From: Nocardioides speluncae
GTDB taxonomy: Bacteria; Actinomycetota; Actinomycetes; Propionibacteriales; Nocardioidaceae
Assembly: GCF_003121585.1 (NCBI RefSeq)
Contig: NZ_QEOO01000015.1
Location: 62,001 to 126,000, forward strand
Direction: 5' to 3'
DNA length: 64,000 bases
Both the position numbers and the translations under genes were made by a program. Shown here in pieces: positions 36,736 to 46,223 of the stretch (within the stretch, counting starts at the first letter, position 1; each line of letters begins with the position of its first letter). The notes under the pieces are model-generated. The model was not told where the DNA came from, did not search any database, and worked only from the letters and a program-made list of their open reading frames with translations.

Positions 36736-37862
36736 CGCGTGGACACCGCCTGACCCGGAAAGCTGATCTGCGGGCGAAGCGCCTGGAGCTGGTTCACGAA
36801 GTCCTGTCCTCGGTCGGAGAAGTCGCGCGGTGCGGTGCCCCGCAGGAAGCGATGGTGCAAGAAGCCGAGCTCGATCGCTGCCTGCTGGTAGCCGGCCATC
36901 GCCCGCGCACCCGCCTTCCCGCCATTGCGTTGTGCGAACCGCCGACTCTCGCGCCGAGCTCGCAGGTCAACCATGTACGGAATGTCGCTCGCGGGGAAGA
37001 GGCCGCGTCTGGCTGCGTCCTGAAGTGCCGCGGTCAGCAGCCGGCGCTCGGAGCGGCTGACGAACACCGCGAGCGCTGCGACGGCCAGGAAACCGGGCAC
37101 CATGACCACGAAGTAGACCATCGCGAAGCTGTCGAAGCCGCCGAGGGTCGAGGTGTTCCAGGTGGCGTGGGCGAGGACCGCGAGGATGTAGCCGGCGATC
37201 GGGGCGACGGTTCGCACCATCGGGCTCCGGCTGGAGACCGCGAGGCCGACACCGATACCGGTGAACGCGGTGAACAGGGGGTGCGCGAACGGGCTGAACA
37301 GGCAGCGCACCACGAAGGTCGCGGTCACCGCCTGGACGCCGCCGGGGCCGGTGGCGTCGGTGCCGTTGTACGCCGCGCCGAGGTAGAGGATGTTCTCGAT
37401 GAAGGCGAAGCCGATGCCGACCATCCCGGCGTACACGATCCCGTCGAGTACGCCGTCCAGCTCGGCCCGCCGCCACCACAGCAGTAGTAATAGGAAGAAG
37501 CCCTTGCTGGCCTCCTCGGTCACCGGCGCCACGATCGACAGGCTCTGCTCGTCGGTGATGCCGACGACCAGGCCGCCGATGCCGCCGATCAGCAGGGCCG
37601 CGGCGGTGGCCACGAAGCCACCCCACAGCAGGCCCAGCGCGAGCAGCGACCTGGGCTCCGGCTCGTAGCGGTCCAGCCAGAGGTACGCCGCGACCAGCGG
37701 GCCGACCGGCACCGCCGCCAAGACGACCGCGACCACGGTCGTCGCACCGCCTCCGGAGAGGCCGATGATCGCTGCCATCGGCACCGCGCACAACGCCACC
37801 AGCACGGTGACGACCACCGTGAAGGCAGCGCTCTCGCGGCGACGTACACGCATGGGGCGCAT
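36732..37862 (-). CDS. PrsW-family intramembrane glutamic protease
   Basis: A membrane protein of about 376 residues with eight or more helices. The catalytic signatures of the PrsW/CAAX-related family are present: PVTEEASKGFFLL, GFAFIENILYLG, FSPFAHPLFTAFTG and LAHATWN, including the paired Glu and later His residues. PrsW in Bacillus cleaves an anti-sigma factor; here it heads an operon with two dynamin-like GTPases instead. Two ATGs (37862, 37853) could start it. The stop overlaps the next start by 4 bp. Confidence 0.88.
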   Translation of the reverse strand: MRPMRVRRRESAAFTVVVTVLVALCAVPMAAIIGLSGGGATTVVAVVLAAVPVGPLVAAYLWLDRYEPEPRSLLALGLLWGGFVATAAALLIGGIGGLVVGITDEQSLSIVAPVTEEASKGFFLLLLLWWRRAELDGVLDGIVYAGMVGIGFAFIENILYLGAAYNGTDATGPGGVQAVTATFVVRCLFSPFAHPLFTAFTGIGVGLAVSSRSPMVRTVAPIAGYILAVLAHATWNTSTLGGFDSFAMVYFVVMVPGFLAVAALAVFVSRSERRLLTAALQDAARRGLFPASDIPYMVDLRARRESRRFAQRNGGKAGARAMAGYQQAAIELGFLHHRFLRGTAPRDFSDRGQDFVNQLQALRPQISFPGQAVSTR

Positions 37863-37914
37863 GCTATCCCGAGCGTCTTCTTCGCCCTGTTACGTGCGGC
37901 GTACAGTGGCCGGT

Positions 37915-39351
37915 GTGAGCGACGAGACGACCCCAGAGACCCCTGCCCAGAGTGCCGTCGAGCCGAAGACCGAGTCCCATGATCCGGCCGTGCCGGAGGC
38001 CTATGCCGCGTTCATGCGCGAGGGCTGGGGGGACCGCGAGCTGGACCTGCTGCCGCACCCGATCACGTCGTACGCCGCGGCCCGGCGCACGACGCTGGCC
38101 GAGACCTTCCCCGGTGAGCGGCTGGTGATCCCGGCCGGCACCTTCAAGGTGCGCTCCAACGACACCGACTACCGGTTCCGCCCGGAGACCGCCCACACCT
38201 ATCTATCCGGCAACCAGACCTCCGATGCGGTGCTGGTCGTCGAGGACGGCGAGGCGACGCTCTACGCGCGGCCGCGGTCGGCGCGCGACACCGACGAGTT
38301 CTTCCGGGACCGCCAGTACGGCGAGCTGTGGGTCGGCCGCCGCCCGTCGCTGCACGAGATGTCGTCCTCCCTCGGGATGCCGGTGAAGCACATCGACGAC
38401 CTCCCGGCCGCGCTCGAGCCCACCGGCAAGACCCGCGTCCTGCGCGGCATCGACGCCAAGGTCGACGGCCTGGTCGCGCCCGACGAGTCGCTCGACTCCG
38501 ATTTCGCGCGGGTGGTGTCGGAGCTGCGGCTGGTCAAGGACGACTGGGAGATCGCCGAGCTGCAGGAGGCGTGCGACATCACCACGCTCGGCTTCGAGGA
38601 CAGCGTCCGCGAGTGGGAGCGGGTCCTGGAGTTCGGCGAGCGCTGGATCGACGGCACCTTCTACCGCCGGGCGCGGGCCATGGGCAACGAGCTCGGCTAC
38701 GACTCGATCGTCGGCTCGGGCTCGCACGCCACGACGCTGCACTGGATCGACAACACCGGCGCGGTCACCCCGGGCGAGCTGCTGCTGCTCGACATGGGCG
38801 TGGAGGGCCGCAACCTCTACACCGCCGACGTCACCCGCACCCTGCCGGTCGACGGCACCTACACCAAGCTGCAGCGCGAGCTCTACGACCTGGTGTACGC
38901 CGCCCAGCAGGCCGGCATCGACGCCATCCGCCCCGGCGTACCCTTCCTAGCGGCGCACGACGCGGCGATGGAGGTACTCGCCCACGCGCTCGCCGACATG
39001 GGCCTGCTGCCGGTCTCGGCCGAGGAGGCGCTCGACAAGGACTCGAAGGTCTACGCCCGCTGGACGCTGCACGGCACCAGCCACATGCTCGGCATGGACG
39101 TCCACGACTGCGGCCAGGCCGCTCCGGAGAACTACCGCGACGGCGAGCTCGCCGAGGGCATGGTGCTGACCGTCGAGCCTGGCCTCTACTTCCAGATCGA
39201 CGACCTGCTGGTCCCGGAGGAGCTGCGCGGCATCGGCATCCGGATCGAGGACGACATCCTGGTCACCGCCGACGGCTCCCGGAACCTCTCGGCCGGCCTC
39301 CCCCGCGAGGCGTCGGCCGTCGAGGAGTGGATGGCCTCGCTCAGGGGCTAG
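37915..39351 (+). CDS. pepP: Xaa-Pro aminopeptidase (M24B)
   Basis: A 478-residue aminopeptidase P removing N-terminal residues before proline. The N-terminal creatinase-like domain precedes the pita-bread fold, where metal ligands are visible as Asp in LLLDMGVEGRN and YTADVTRTLP, His in GTSHMLGMDVHD, and Glu in TVEPGLYF and GIRIEDDILV. The start is the GTG at 37915 (MSDETTPETP). It is divergent from the prsW gene and overlaps the convergent SGNH gene by 4 bp at the end. Confidence 0.95.
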   Translation: MSDETTPETPAQSAVEPKTESHDPAVPEAYAAFMREGWGDRELDLLPHPITSYAAARRTTLAETFPGERLVIPAGTFKVRSNDTDYRFRPETAHTYLSGNQTSDAVLVVEDGEATLYARPRSARDTDEFFRDRQYGELWVGRRPSLHEMSSSLGMPVKHIDDLPAALEPTGKTRVLRGIDAKVDGLVAPDESLDSDFARVVSELRLVKDDWEIAELQEACDITTLGFEDSVREWERVLEFGERWIDGTFYRRARAMGNELGYDSIVGSGSHATTLHWIDNTGAVTPGELLLLDMGVEGRNLYTADVTRTLPVDGTYTKLQRELYDLVYAAQQAGIDAIRPGVPFLAAHDAAMEVLAHALADMGLLPVSAEEALDKDSKVYARWTLHGTSHMLGMDVHDCGQAAPENYRDGELAEGMVLTVEPGLYFQIDDLLVPEELRGIGIRIEDDILVTADGSRNLSAGLPREASAVEEWMASLRG

Positions 39352-40019
39352 CTCACGCCCGTCAGCTCACGGAGGGCCGTCGCGTCCCGTTCACCGAAGT
39401 CGCGGTGGCCCTCCGGCGTGAGATGGAGGCGGTCCGGCAGGTAGTCGAGCTCCCAGCTCGCCGTACTGATGTAAGGGACGCCCGCCAGCGCGGCGAGCCG
39501 GGCCAGGACCGTGTCCACCCGGTAGGCCCCCGCCTGTCGAGCCGGTGCCGCGGCGGGTCCGACGAGTACGACGTCACGGCCGGCCAGCGTGCGCAGCAGG
39601 CGGCGGGCATCCGCCTCGACCTGCGCGGCGGGTACGTCGTAGTCGTTCAGCCCGCCCTGCACGACGATCATGCCCGGCCATCTCGCCAGGTCGCGCCGGG
39701 CGCGGTCGGCGTACGCCACGCCTCGGCACGGGCCGGCAGAACGGGAGAACCCGGACCCGGCGAAGCCGTCGACTCGGACCTGGCCGTCTAGGTACGCCGG
39801 CCAGGAGCGCGCGGGATCGTCGAGGTCGGAGCCCATCGCGTAGGAGTCGCCGATCACCAGCACCGGCGCCCCGGAGCCGGTCACCACCCGCGCCCGCTCC
39901 TCGGATCGCGCGGCGATGTCCGCACAGCGCTGCGCCGCATCGTCGGCGGCGGCGCTCCCGACGCAGGCCGCGGTCAGCAGCACCGCCAGCACCACACCGC
40001 GCCGTACCCCCCATCCCAT
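39348..40019 (-). CDS. SGNH/GDSL-family secreted hydrolase
   Basis: A 223-residue protein with an N-terminal signal peptide (RRGVVLAVLLTAACVGSAAAD), which could also be a weak lipobox ending at Cys. The SGNH blocks are VIGDSYAMG (catalytic Ser), GSGFS, GGLNDYD and DRLHLTPEGH (catalytic Asp and His). It is probably an exported esterase or lipase. The ATG at 40017-40019 is chosen because the signal peptide begins there. Confidence 0.85.
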   Translation of the reverse strand: MGWGVRRGVVLAVLLTAACVGSAAADDAAQRCADIAARSEERARVVTGSGAPVLVIGDSYAMGSDLDDPARSWPAYLDGQVRVDGFAGSGFSRSAGPCRGVAYADRARRDLARWPGMIVVQGGLNDYDVPAAQVEADARRLLRTLAGRDVVLVGPAAAPARQAGAYRVDTVLARLAALAGVPYISTASWELDYLPDRLHLTPEGHRDFGERDATALRELTGVS

Positions 40020-40139
40020 CAGGATGGCGTCGCCAGCCGCCCGCTGTTCAGGAAATCGGCCAACTGGCCAGGCGGTCGATACGGGTTCGCGTCGACTCGG
40101 ATCGATGGGTGACAATGTGACCGCTCAACCACTTTCCAG

Positions 40140-40213
40140 GCCCCCGTAGCTCAGCTGGATAGAGCAGCAGCCTTCTAATCTGCGGGTCACAGGTTCGAAT
40201 CCTGTCGGGGGCG
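40140..40213 (+). tRNA. tRNA-Arg (anticodon TCT)
   Basis: A 74-nt cloverleaf with acceptor GCCCCCG/CGGGGGC, D arm with CTCAGCTGGATAGAG, anticodon loop CTTCTAA (anticodon TCT) and T arm ACAGG-TTCGAAT-CCTGT. One pair at the loop end of the anticodon stem (C31/T39) is a mismatch. CCA is not encoded. A GACAAT sequence about 30 bp upstream may be its -10 box. Confidence 0.92.
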
Positions 40214-40214
40214 C

Positions 40215-40616
40215 CTAGGGCAGCGCCGCGACCGCGGACACCTCCACGAGGGCGCCGGGTACGCCAAGGCTGGAGACGAGCAAGGCGCTGACCAGCGGGG
40301 GCGTCGCCGCCGCGGCGAACGACGGAGCGGCAGCGGCGTACGCCGACTGCACGTCGACACCCTCCACGAGAACCACCGTGACGCTGACGAGGTTCTCGAT
40401 GCCCGCCCCGGCAGCGGCCAGCGCCGTGGCCAGGTTCTCCATCACCTTCACGGTCTGCGCCGCTGCGTCGGTGCCGCCAACGAGCCGGCCCTGCTGGTCG
40501 ACCGCGTTCTGCCCGCCGATGAAGACCATCGTGGCACCGGGCGGAACGACTGCGACGTGGCTGAATGCGGGGCTGTCGACCAGCCCCGCGGGACGAAGTA
40601 GCTGAATCTCGGTCAT
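40215..40616 (-). CDS. RidA/YjgF-family protein
   Basis: A 133-residue RidA-fold protein. SHVAVVPPGATMVFIGGQNAVD and QTVKVMENLATALAAAGAGIENL are the core motifs, and VPGALVEVSAVAALP gives the terminal strand. The usual active-site Arg (in the C-terminal R-[AC]-x-v-x-v motif) is not seen, so the imine deaminase activity of true RidA is doubtful. It ends 2 bp after the tRNA-Arg gene on the opposite strand. Confidence 0.85.
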   Translation of the reverse strand: MTEIQLLRPAGLVDSPAFSHVAVVPPGATMVFIGGQNAVDQQGRLVGGTDAAAQTVKVMENLATALAAAGAGIENLVSVTVVLVEGVDVQSAYAAAAPSFAAAATPPLVSALLVSSLGVPGALVEVSAVAALP

Positions 40617-40653
40617 GTCTGCATGCTAGGAACCGATGCGGACAGCATCTGAC

Positions 40654-41223
40654 CTAAAGCGCGGTGAGGGCGCCCAGATCGAGGTTGAAGACGACGCCGC
40701 AGGCGGTCAGCGACGACACGCCCTTGTGCTCCTCGGCCGTGCGGTAGCTCAGCCGGTCGAGGTGGAAGCTGGTCAGCGTGACCGGGTCGGCGAGGTCGAT
40801 GATCCAGTAGTCGGGGATCCCGGCCTCGGCGTACTCGCTGCGCTTGGTGACCCGGTCGGTGCGGCGGCTGCCCTCCGACACGATCTCCACGGCGAGCCGG
40901 ATGTCGGCGACTGCCAGCCGCGGCGGGTTCGCCTCGACGGCGGCCTTGGTGGTGACGACGACGTCGGGGGCGCGGACGGTCAGCGGCGACTCGGTGATGA
41001 GCACGTCGACCTCGGGCAGCGCTATCAGGTCGGGCGGGAGGTGCTTGCGGATCAGGTAGACGAGGTTGGTCATCGCCAGCTGATGGCGGGGGAACGGCTT
41101 GGGGGTCACCGAGAGAACACCCTCACTGCACTCAATATGGTGGGACTCATCGACTGGCATTTCTTCCCAGTCGGGCAGCGTGAACAGCCGGTGGGGCCAA
41201 CCAGCGGTCAGGGCCTGCGCCAT
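40654..41223 (-). CDS. Uma2-family (DUF820) restriction-endonuclease-fold protein
   Basis: A 189-residue protein with PHRLFTLPDWEEMP and ESHHIECSEGVL at the start, VRAPDVVVTTK, LAVEIVSEGSRRTDRVTKRSEYAEAGIPDYWIIDLADP and a hydrophobic end. The E...DxxE-like PD-(D/E)xK arrangement (PDVVV, VEIVS, K in DRVTKR) is typical of Uma2/DUF820 proteins, which are abundant in actinobacteria, with few functions known. The start ATG is at 41221-41223. Confidence 0.88.
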   Translation of the reverse strand: MAQALTAGWPHRLFTLPDWEEMPVDESHHIECSEGVLSVTPKPFPRHQLAMTNLVYLIRKHLPPDLIALPEVDVLITESPLTVRAPDVVVTTKAAVEANPPRLAVADIRLAVEIVSEGSRRTDRVTKRSEYAEAGIPDYWIIDLADPVTLTSFHLDRLSYRTAEEHKGVSSLTACGVVFNLDLGALTAL

Positions 41224-41333
41224 ATGTCATCACCTCGCCTGGCCAGTGTCTCAGCCATTGTCGCAGCCGCCAAGCGGCCGACACGCGTGACGAATGCGAC
41301 TGGTGGGGCTGCTGGTGGACTACAAATGGGAGT

Positions 41334-41362
41334 GGCCCCGCGGAGTATGCGCCTGCGGGGCC
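41334..41362. terminator. Terminator hairpin
   Basis: GGCCCCGC (41334-41341) pairs with GCGGGGCC (41355-41362), followed by TTGTT on the plus strand. It lies in the 192-bp gap between the adenosine deaminase and Uma2 genes. Confidence 0.65.
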
Positions 41363-41364
41363 TT

Positions 41365-41412
41365 GTTCATGCCGCGGTTCATCCCGCAGTTCATCCCGCA
41401 GTTCATCCCGCA
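41365..41412. repeat. Four tandem copies of a 12-bp unit
   Basis: GTTCATGCCGCG (41365) is followed by three exact copies of GTTCATCCCGCA (41377, 41389, 41401). The tract ends 3 bp from the stop codon of adenosine deaminase. It is non-coding on either strand as far as I can tell and sits next to the hairpin at 41334-41362. Confidence 0.85.
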
Positions 41413-41415
41413 CCG

Positions 41416-42435
41416 TCATCCCTGCGCGGCGGCGTACGTCGCGATCTCGGCCCGCAGCCCCGTCTTCACCTCGTCCGGCGCGAACGAGGCATCGACCGCG
41501 GCCACCGCGAGCGCCGCCACGCCGGCGGTGTCAAGGCCGAGCAGCTCGGCCGCGATCTCGTACTCCCGGTTGAGCGTGGTCCCGAACATCGGCGGGTCGT
41601 CGGAGTTGACCGTGACCACGACGCCGGCGTCGACGAAGGCGCGGATCGGGTGCTCTGCCAGCGTGGGTACGGCGCGGGTCGCGATGTTCGACGACGGGCA
41701 CACCTCGAGGGCGATGCCGGTCTCGGCGAGGTGCGCGAGCAGGGCGGGGTCCTGTGCCGACGACGTACCGTGGCCGATCCGCTCCGCACCCAGTAGCCGC
41801 AGCGCGTGCCAGACCGTCTCCGGCCCGGTCGTCTCGCCGGCGTGCGGCACCGAGCGCAGCCCCGCCGCGCGGGCGGCGTCGAAGTGGGGTTGGAACTGCG
41901 GGCGGGGTACGCCGATCTCGGGACCGCCCAGCCCGAAGCCGACCAGGGCGTCCACCCGGTGGTTGAGCGCGGCGTCGAGGGTGGCGTCGGCCGCCGGGAT
42001 GCCGCTCTCCCCCGGGATGTCGTAGATCCAGCGCAGCACCAGCCCGAAGTCGCGCTCGGCGGCCACCCGCGCGTCCTCGATGGCCTCGGTGTAGCCCTCG
42101 ATCGCGATGCCCGCGAGCTGGGAGGTGTACGGCGTGCACGTCAGCTCGGCGTACCGGAGCTGCTGGCCGGCCATCTCGCGAGCGACCTCGTAGGTGAGCA
42201 GCCGGACGTCCTCGGGGGTCCGGATCAGGTTGACGACCGCCAGGTAGACCTCGATGAAGTGAGCGAAGTCGCGGAACTCGAAGAACTTCGTGAGCAGCTC
42301 CGGGTCGCTCGGCACCTCACCGGGATGCCGGGCCGCGAGCTCGCTGACGATCCGCGGCGAGGCGGACCCGACGTGGTGGACGTGCAGCTCGGCCTTGGGC
42401 AGGCCGGCGATGAACTCGGCGAGTCGTGCGGTCAT
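41416..42435 (-). CDS. Adenosine deaminase
   Basis: A 339-residue TIM-barrel metal-dependent deaminase converting adenosine to inosine. LPKAELHVHHVGSA has the HxH zinc ligands (H18, H20), followed by HAGETTGPETV, ERIGHGTSSAQD with the catalytic His, and TVNSDDPPMFGT with the metal Asp pair. The more usual HLHLEG is replaced by HVHHVG, a variant I have seen in actinobacterial homologues. The start ATG is at 42433-42435. Confidence 0.9.
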   Translation of the reverse strand: MTARLAEFIAGLPKAELHVHHVGSASPRIVSELAARHPGEVPSDPELLTKFFEFRDFAHFIEVYLAVVNLIRTPEDVRLLTYEVAREMAGQQLRYAELTCTPYTSQLAGIAIEGYTEAIEDARVAAERDFGLVLRWIYDIPGESGIPAADATLDAALNHRVDALVGFGLGGPEIGVPRPQFQPHFDAARAAGLRSVPHAGETTGPETVWHALRLLGAERIGHGTSSAQDPALLAHLAETGIALEVCPSSNIATRAVPTLAEHPIRAFVDAGVVVTVNSDDPPMFGTTLNREYEIAAELLGLDTAGVAALAVAAVDASFAPDEVKTGLRAEIATYAAAQG

Positions 42436-42489
42436 CCAGTCATCCTCGCGGTCACGCTTTCGCGTTGGCAAATTGGGCGGAATGCGGTC

Positions 42490-43509
<1,020 letters not shown>

Positions 43510-43529
43510 GGGGCCATCTTGCCGGGGCG

Positions 43530-43698
43530 GCCTAGGAGGGTGCCGAACGATCCGGGCGTCGCGGCGCGGCGTCCGGTGCGTGCGATGGCAAGGCGGCGGA
43601 GGGAGGCGGGCCGGTGGCCCGTCGACCGACGCCAACGCAGCCAGCGTGCGTGCCGGGCGTCGCGCCGCAGGTCGGATCGTTCGGCACCCTCCTTAGGC
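43530..43698. repeat. Long-arm hairpin element A with conserved core
   Basis: Inverted arms of 25 and 26 bp (43530-43554 and 43673-43698, one single-base bulge) enclose a core at 43578-43650. The core matches element B (44014-44086) at about 68 of 73 positions and element C (48250-48323) somewhat less. The right arm covers the last codons of the small membrane protein gene. All copies have the same orientation and lie just downstream of minus-strand genes. Confidence 0.85.
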
Positions 43699-43956
43699 GT
43701 AGAGGAAGTACCAGCCGATCGCGGCCGGCAGCAGGCCGAGCAGCAGCCAGACCGAGGCCACGGACGCGCCGTGGATGACCCGGGCGCCGACCATCGCGAA
43801 CAGCCCGACCAGCGCCGCGATCACCAGCAGGCCGGGCTTGGCGCCGCCGCTGTTGTCGACGGTGCCGGCCAGCACGCACAGCCCGCCGGCGAAGACCGCC
43901 GCGACGGTGAGCAGCAGCGCGGTCATGACCCACTTCTGGACCCGCTCGATCTCCAC
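43693..43956 (-). CDS. Small two-/three-span membrane protein (87 aa)
   Basis: A hydrophobic protein of 87 residues with segments WVMTALLLTVAAVFAGGLCVL, GLLVIAALVGLFAMVGARVI and VASVWLLLGLLPAAIGWYFLY. I do not recognise the family. The GTG start (VEIERVQKW) is preferred over an upstream TTG since the extra sequence lies in the next repeat element. Its final codons and stop are inside the right arm of element A. Confidence 0.7.
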   Translation of the reverse strand: MEIERVQKWVMTALLLTVAAVFAGGLCVLAGTVDNSGGAKPGLLVIAALVGLFAMVGARVIHGASVASVWLLLGLLPAAIGWYFLYA

Positions 43957-43973
43957 AGGCGCCAGCCTAGGGG

Positions 43974-44125
43974 TCTGCTGAACCAATCCCGTCGAAAGCG
44001 AGCGGTGTGAGACGCGTGCGCTGGCAAGGCGGACGAGGGAGGCGGGCCGGTGGCCCGTCGACCGAGGACAACGCAGCCAGCGTGCGGGTATCGCGCCGCG
44101 TAGCCGACGGGATGGGTTCAGCAGA
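43974..44125. repeat. Long-arm hairpin element B with conserved core
   Basis: Arms of 21 bp (43974-43994 with 44105-44125, one mismatch; TCTGCTGAACC...ATCCCGTCG type) enclose a core at 44014-44086 that is about 93% identical to element A. The arm sequence is unrelated to that of element A. It lies 15 bp after the stop codon of the DsbA-like gene. Confidence 0.85.
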
Positions 44126-44139
44126 TCCCTCGAGGTGGC

Positions 44140-44955
44140 CTACTGGGCGTCGTCGATCGCGGCCATGAGCGCGTCGGCGTACGCGTCCCAGCTCGTTACC
44201 TCCCCAGGCTCGAACTTCTCGCCGTTGACCAGGACGTACGGCGTCCCGGTGGCGCCGGCCTTGGAGGCCTCGTCGTTGGCGTTCTGGCCCCACTGCTCGA
44301 AGGTCAGATCCTCGATGCCGGCGCGAACGTCGGCCTCCTTGGCGCCGGCTGCGACCGCCTTCTCGACGAGCCAGTCGTTGTCAGGGAACGGCCCGGACTC
44401 CGACGGCTGCTCGTCGTAGAGCAGGTCGTGAACCTTCAGGGCGGCCTGGGCGCCGGCCTTGTCCTGGACGACGGCGTACGTGTTGAGCGCCTGGGCGGTG
44501 TAGGGGCCGAACTGAGCGAGGAAGGCGACCGGCCGGTACACGAGGTACACCTTGCCGTCCTGCGCCGCCTGGCGCAGGTCTTCCTTGGATGCAGCTTCGA
44601 ATGCCTTGCACACCGGGCAGAGGAAGTCCTCGTACACCTCGACCTTGACCGGTGCGTCCGGGTCGCCGACGCCGAGCCCGTAGGTGTCTGCCGGCGCGAC
44701 CTGGAGCCGCCCGGTCCCGCTGCTCGGGCTGCTCGAGTCGCTCGTCGTCGGGGTCGGGTTGCCGGGGGTAGCGGCGTCGTCGCCGGTGGTGTCGCGCTGG
44801 GACTGGATGATCAGGCCGACGCCGATGATCAGCAGGAGGGCCAGCACGATCCCGCCGCCGACCAGGAGCTTGCGCCGGGACTCGGCACGCTGCTGCTCGG
44901 CGAGAGCGGCAGCGGCCCGCTCGGCACGCGACCGTTCACGGTTGGACTTCGACAT
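44140..44955 (-). CDS. DsbA-like thioredoxin-fold protein, membrane anchored
   Basis: A 271-residue protein with a basic cytoplasmic N terminus (about 30 residues), one membrane helix (LLVGGGIVLALLLIIGVGLII) and a Ser/Pro/Thr-rich linker before an extracytoplasmic DsbA-type domain. The active site is EDFLCPVCKAFE, and TGTPYVLVNG has the cis-Pro. It likely oxidises or isomerises disulfides in exported proteins. It overlaps the MauE-like gene by 20 bp; actinobacterial pairs of this kind couple a thiol protein to a membrane redox partner. Confidence 0.9.
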   Translation of the reverse strand: MSKSNRERSRAERAAAALAEQQRAESRRKLLVGGGIVLALLLIIGVGLIIQSQRDTTGDDAATPGNPTPTTSDSSSPSSGTGRLQVAPADTYGLGVGDPDAPVKVEVYEDFLCPVCKAFEAASKEDLRQAAQDGKVYLVYRPVAFLAQFGPYTAQALNTYAVVQDKAGAQAALKVHDLLYDEQPSESGPFPDNDWLVEKAVAAGAKEADVRAGIEDLTFEQWGQNANDEASKAGATGTPYVLVNGEKFEPGEVTSWDAYADALMAAIDDAQ

Positions 44956-45439
44956 CGTCAGACCTTTCAGAGCTTCTGGGAGGAGGGAAGAGCACGGCGT
45001 CGGCGGCGTACTTGGTCCGCGGTCGCCAGATCAACAGTCCGGAGAGGAGCAGTAGACCCACGTCGCGGGCGATCTCCATCGGGTACTCGTCGGCGGCGTT
45101 CTCCTTGAAGCCGCCGCCGCCGAAGCAGCCGCACTCGATCTGCAGACCGCGCGCCCATGCCGACGAGATGCCGATGATGAACGCCACGAACAGCACCGCC
45201 GAGACCACCGCCGACCAGCGCGTGAGCAGGCCCACGATCAGGCAGAGGCCGACCACGACCTCGACGATCGGGAGCAGGTAGCCGATCGTCGGGACGACCG
45301 CCTCCGGCAACAGGTCATAGGCGCGTACGGCGCGCACGCTCGCCGCGGGGTCGGGCAGCTTGAGGGCGCCCGCGACGACCCAGACGCCGCCGACGAGCAG
45401 CCTCGCCCCTAGCCCGATCCAGGGTCCGATCCGCTGCAT
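44936..45439 (-). CDS. MauE/DoxX-type membrane redox protein
   Basis: A 167-residue protein with four membrane helices. LGARLLVGGVWVVAGALKLPDP and YLLPIVEVVVGLCLIVGLLTR match the MauE/DoxX fold, and RGLQIECGCFGGGG supplies the Cys-Gly-Cys motif of MauE-type proteins. MauE is needed for disulfide formation in the periplasmic methylamine dehydrogenase; here the partner is the overlapping DsbA-like protein. The start is the ATG at 45439; in-frame GTG codons lie up to 9 bp upstream. Confidence 0.88.
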   Translation of the reverse strand: MQRIGPWIGLGARLLVGGVWVVAGALKLPDPAASVRAVRAYDLLPEAVVPTIGYLLPIVEVVVGLCLIVGLLTRWSAVVSAVLFVAFIIGISSAWARGLQIECGCFGGGGFKENAADEYPMEIARDVGLLLLSGLLIWRPRTKYAADAVLFPPPRSSERSDDVEVQP

Positions 45440-45516
45440 CACGACCACGACCCTAGGACCGTTGGCTGAGCAACGGCTGAAACGACACCTAACGTCAGCA
45501 AGTAGGGTGCGTTGAT

Positions 45517-46179
45517 GTGACCGAGCGACTCGTCTGGATCGACTGTGAGATGACCGGCCTCGACCTTGAGGCCGACGCCTTGATCGAGGTAGCGGCGCTG
45601 GTCACCGACTTCGACCTGAACGTGCTCGGCGAAGGGATCGACCTGATCGTGAAGCCGCCCGCCGAGGCGCTCGCCCAGATGGGTGACTTCGTGCGGACCA
45701 TGCACACCTCCTCCGGACTCCTCGACGAGCTCGCGGACGGCCTGACCGCGGCCGATGCCGAGGCGCAGGTGCTCGCCTACATCAAGAAGCACTGCCCCTC
45801 CGGCAGCCGGCCACCCCTGGCCGGCAACACCGTCGCCACCGACCGCGCCTTCCTCCAGCGGGACATGCCGACCCTGGAGGCGTTCCTCCACTACCGGATC
45901 GTCGACGTCTCCTCGATCAAGGAGCTGTCGCGGCGCTGGTTCCCCCGCGCGTACTACGAGGCGCCCGTCAAGCGCGGCAACCACCGGGCGCTCGCGGACA
46001 TCCAGGAGAGCATCGAGGAGCTGCGCTACTACCGCGAGGCGGTGTTCGTCCCGCAGCCCGGACCGAGCGGTGCCGCCGCCCGTGAGATCGCCTCCCGGCA
46101 CGGTGGCTCACTGACCGGACTGACCGGTGATGAGGCCGCCCCAGAAGGTGGCGACGCCGATGTCAGCTCCACGCCTTAG
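45517..46179 (+). CDS. orn: Oligoribonuclease (DEDDh 3'-5' exoribonuclease)
   Basis: A 220-residue exonuclease that finishes RNA decay by degrading 2-5 nt oligomers and pGpG. The ExoI motif is [14 protein letters not shown], ExoII is [16 protein letters not shown], and ExoIII is [13 protein letters not shown] with the H..D pair of DEDDh enzymes. The C-terminal tail after residue 185 is longer than in E. coli and is acidic. The start is GTG at 45517. It is followed by a small hairpin (46194-46217) and tRNA-His. Confidence 0.96.
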   Translation: MTERLVWIDCEMTGLDLEADALIEVAALVTDFDLNVLGEGIDLIVKPPAEALAQMGDFVRTMHTSSGLLDELADGLTAADAEAQVLAYIKKHCPSGSRPPLAGNTVATDRAFLQRDMPTLEAFLHYRIVDVSSIKELSRRWFPRAYYEAPVKRGNHRALADIQESIEELRYYREAVFVPQPGPSGAAAREIASRHGGSLTGLTGDEAAPEGGDADVSSTP

Positions 46180-46223
46180 AACTAGTACACTCTCCTCGGC
46201 CTTGGCTCATGCCGAGGTCTCAT

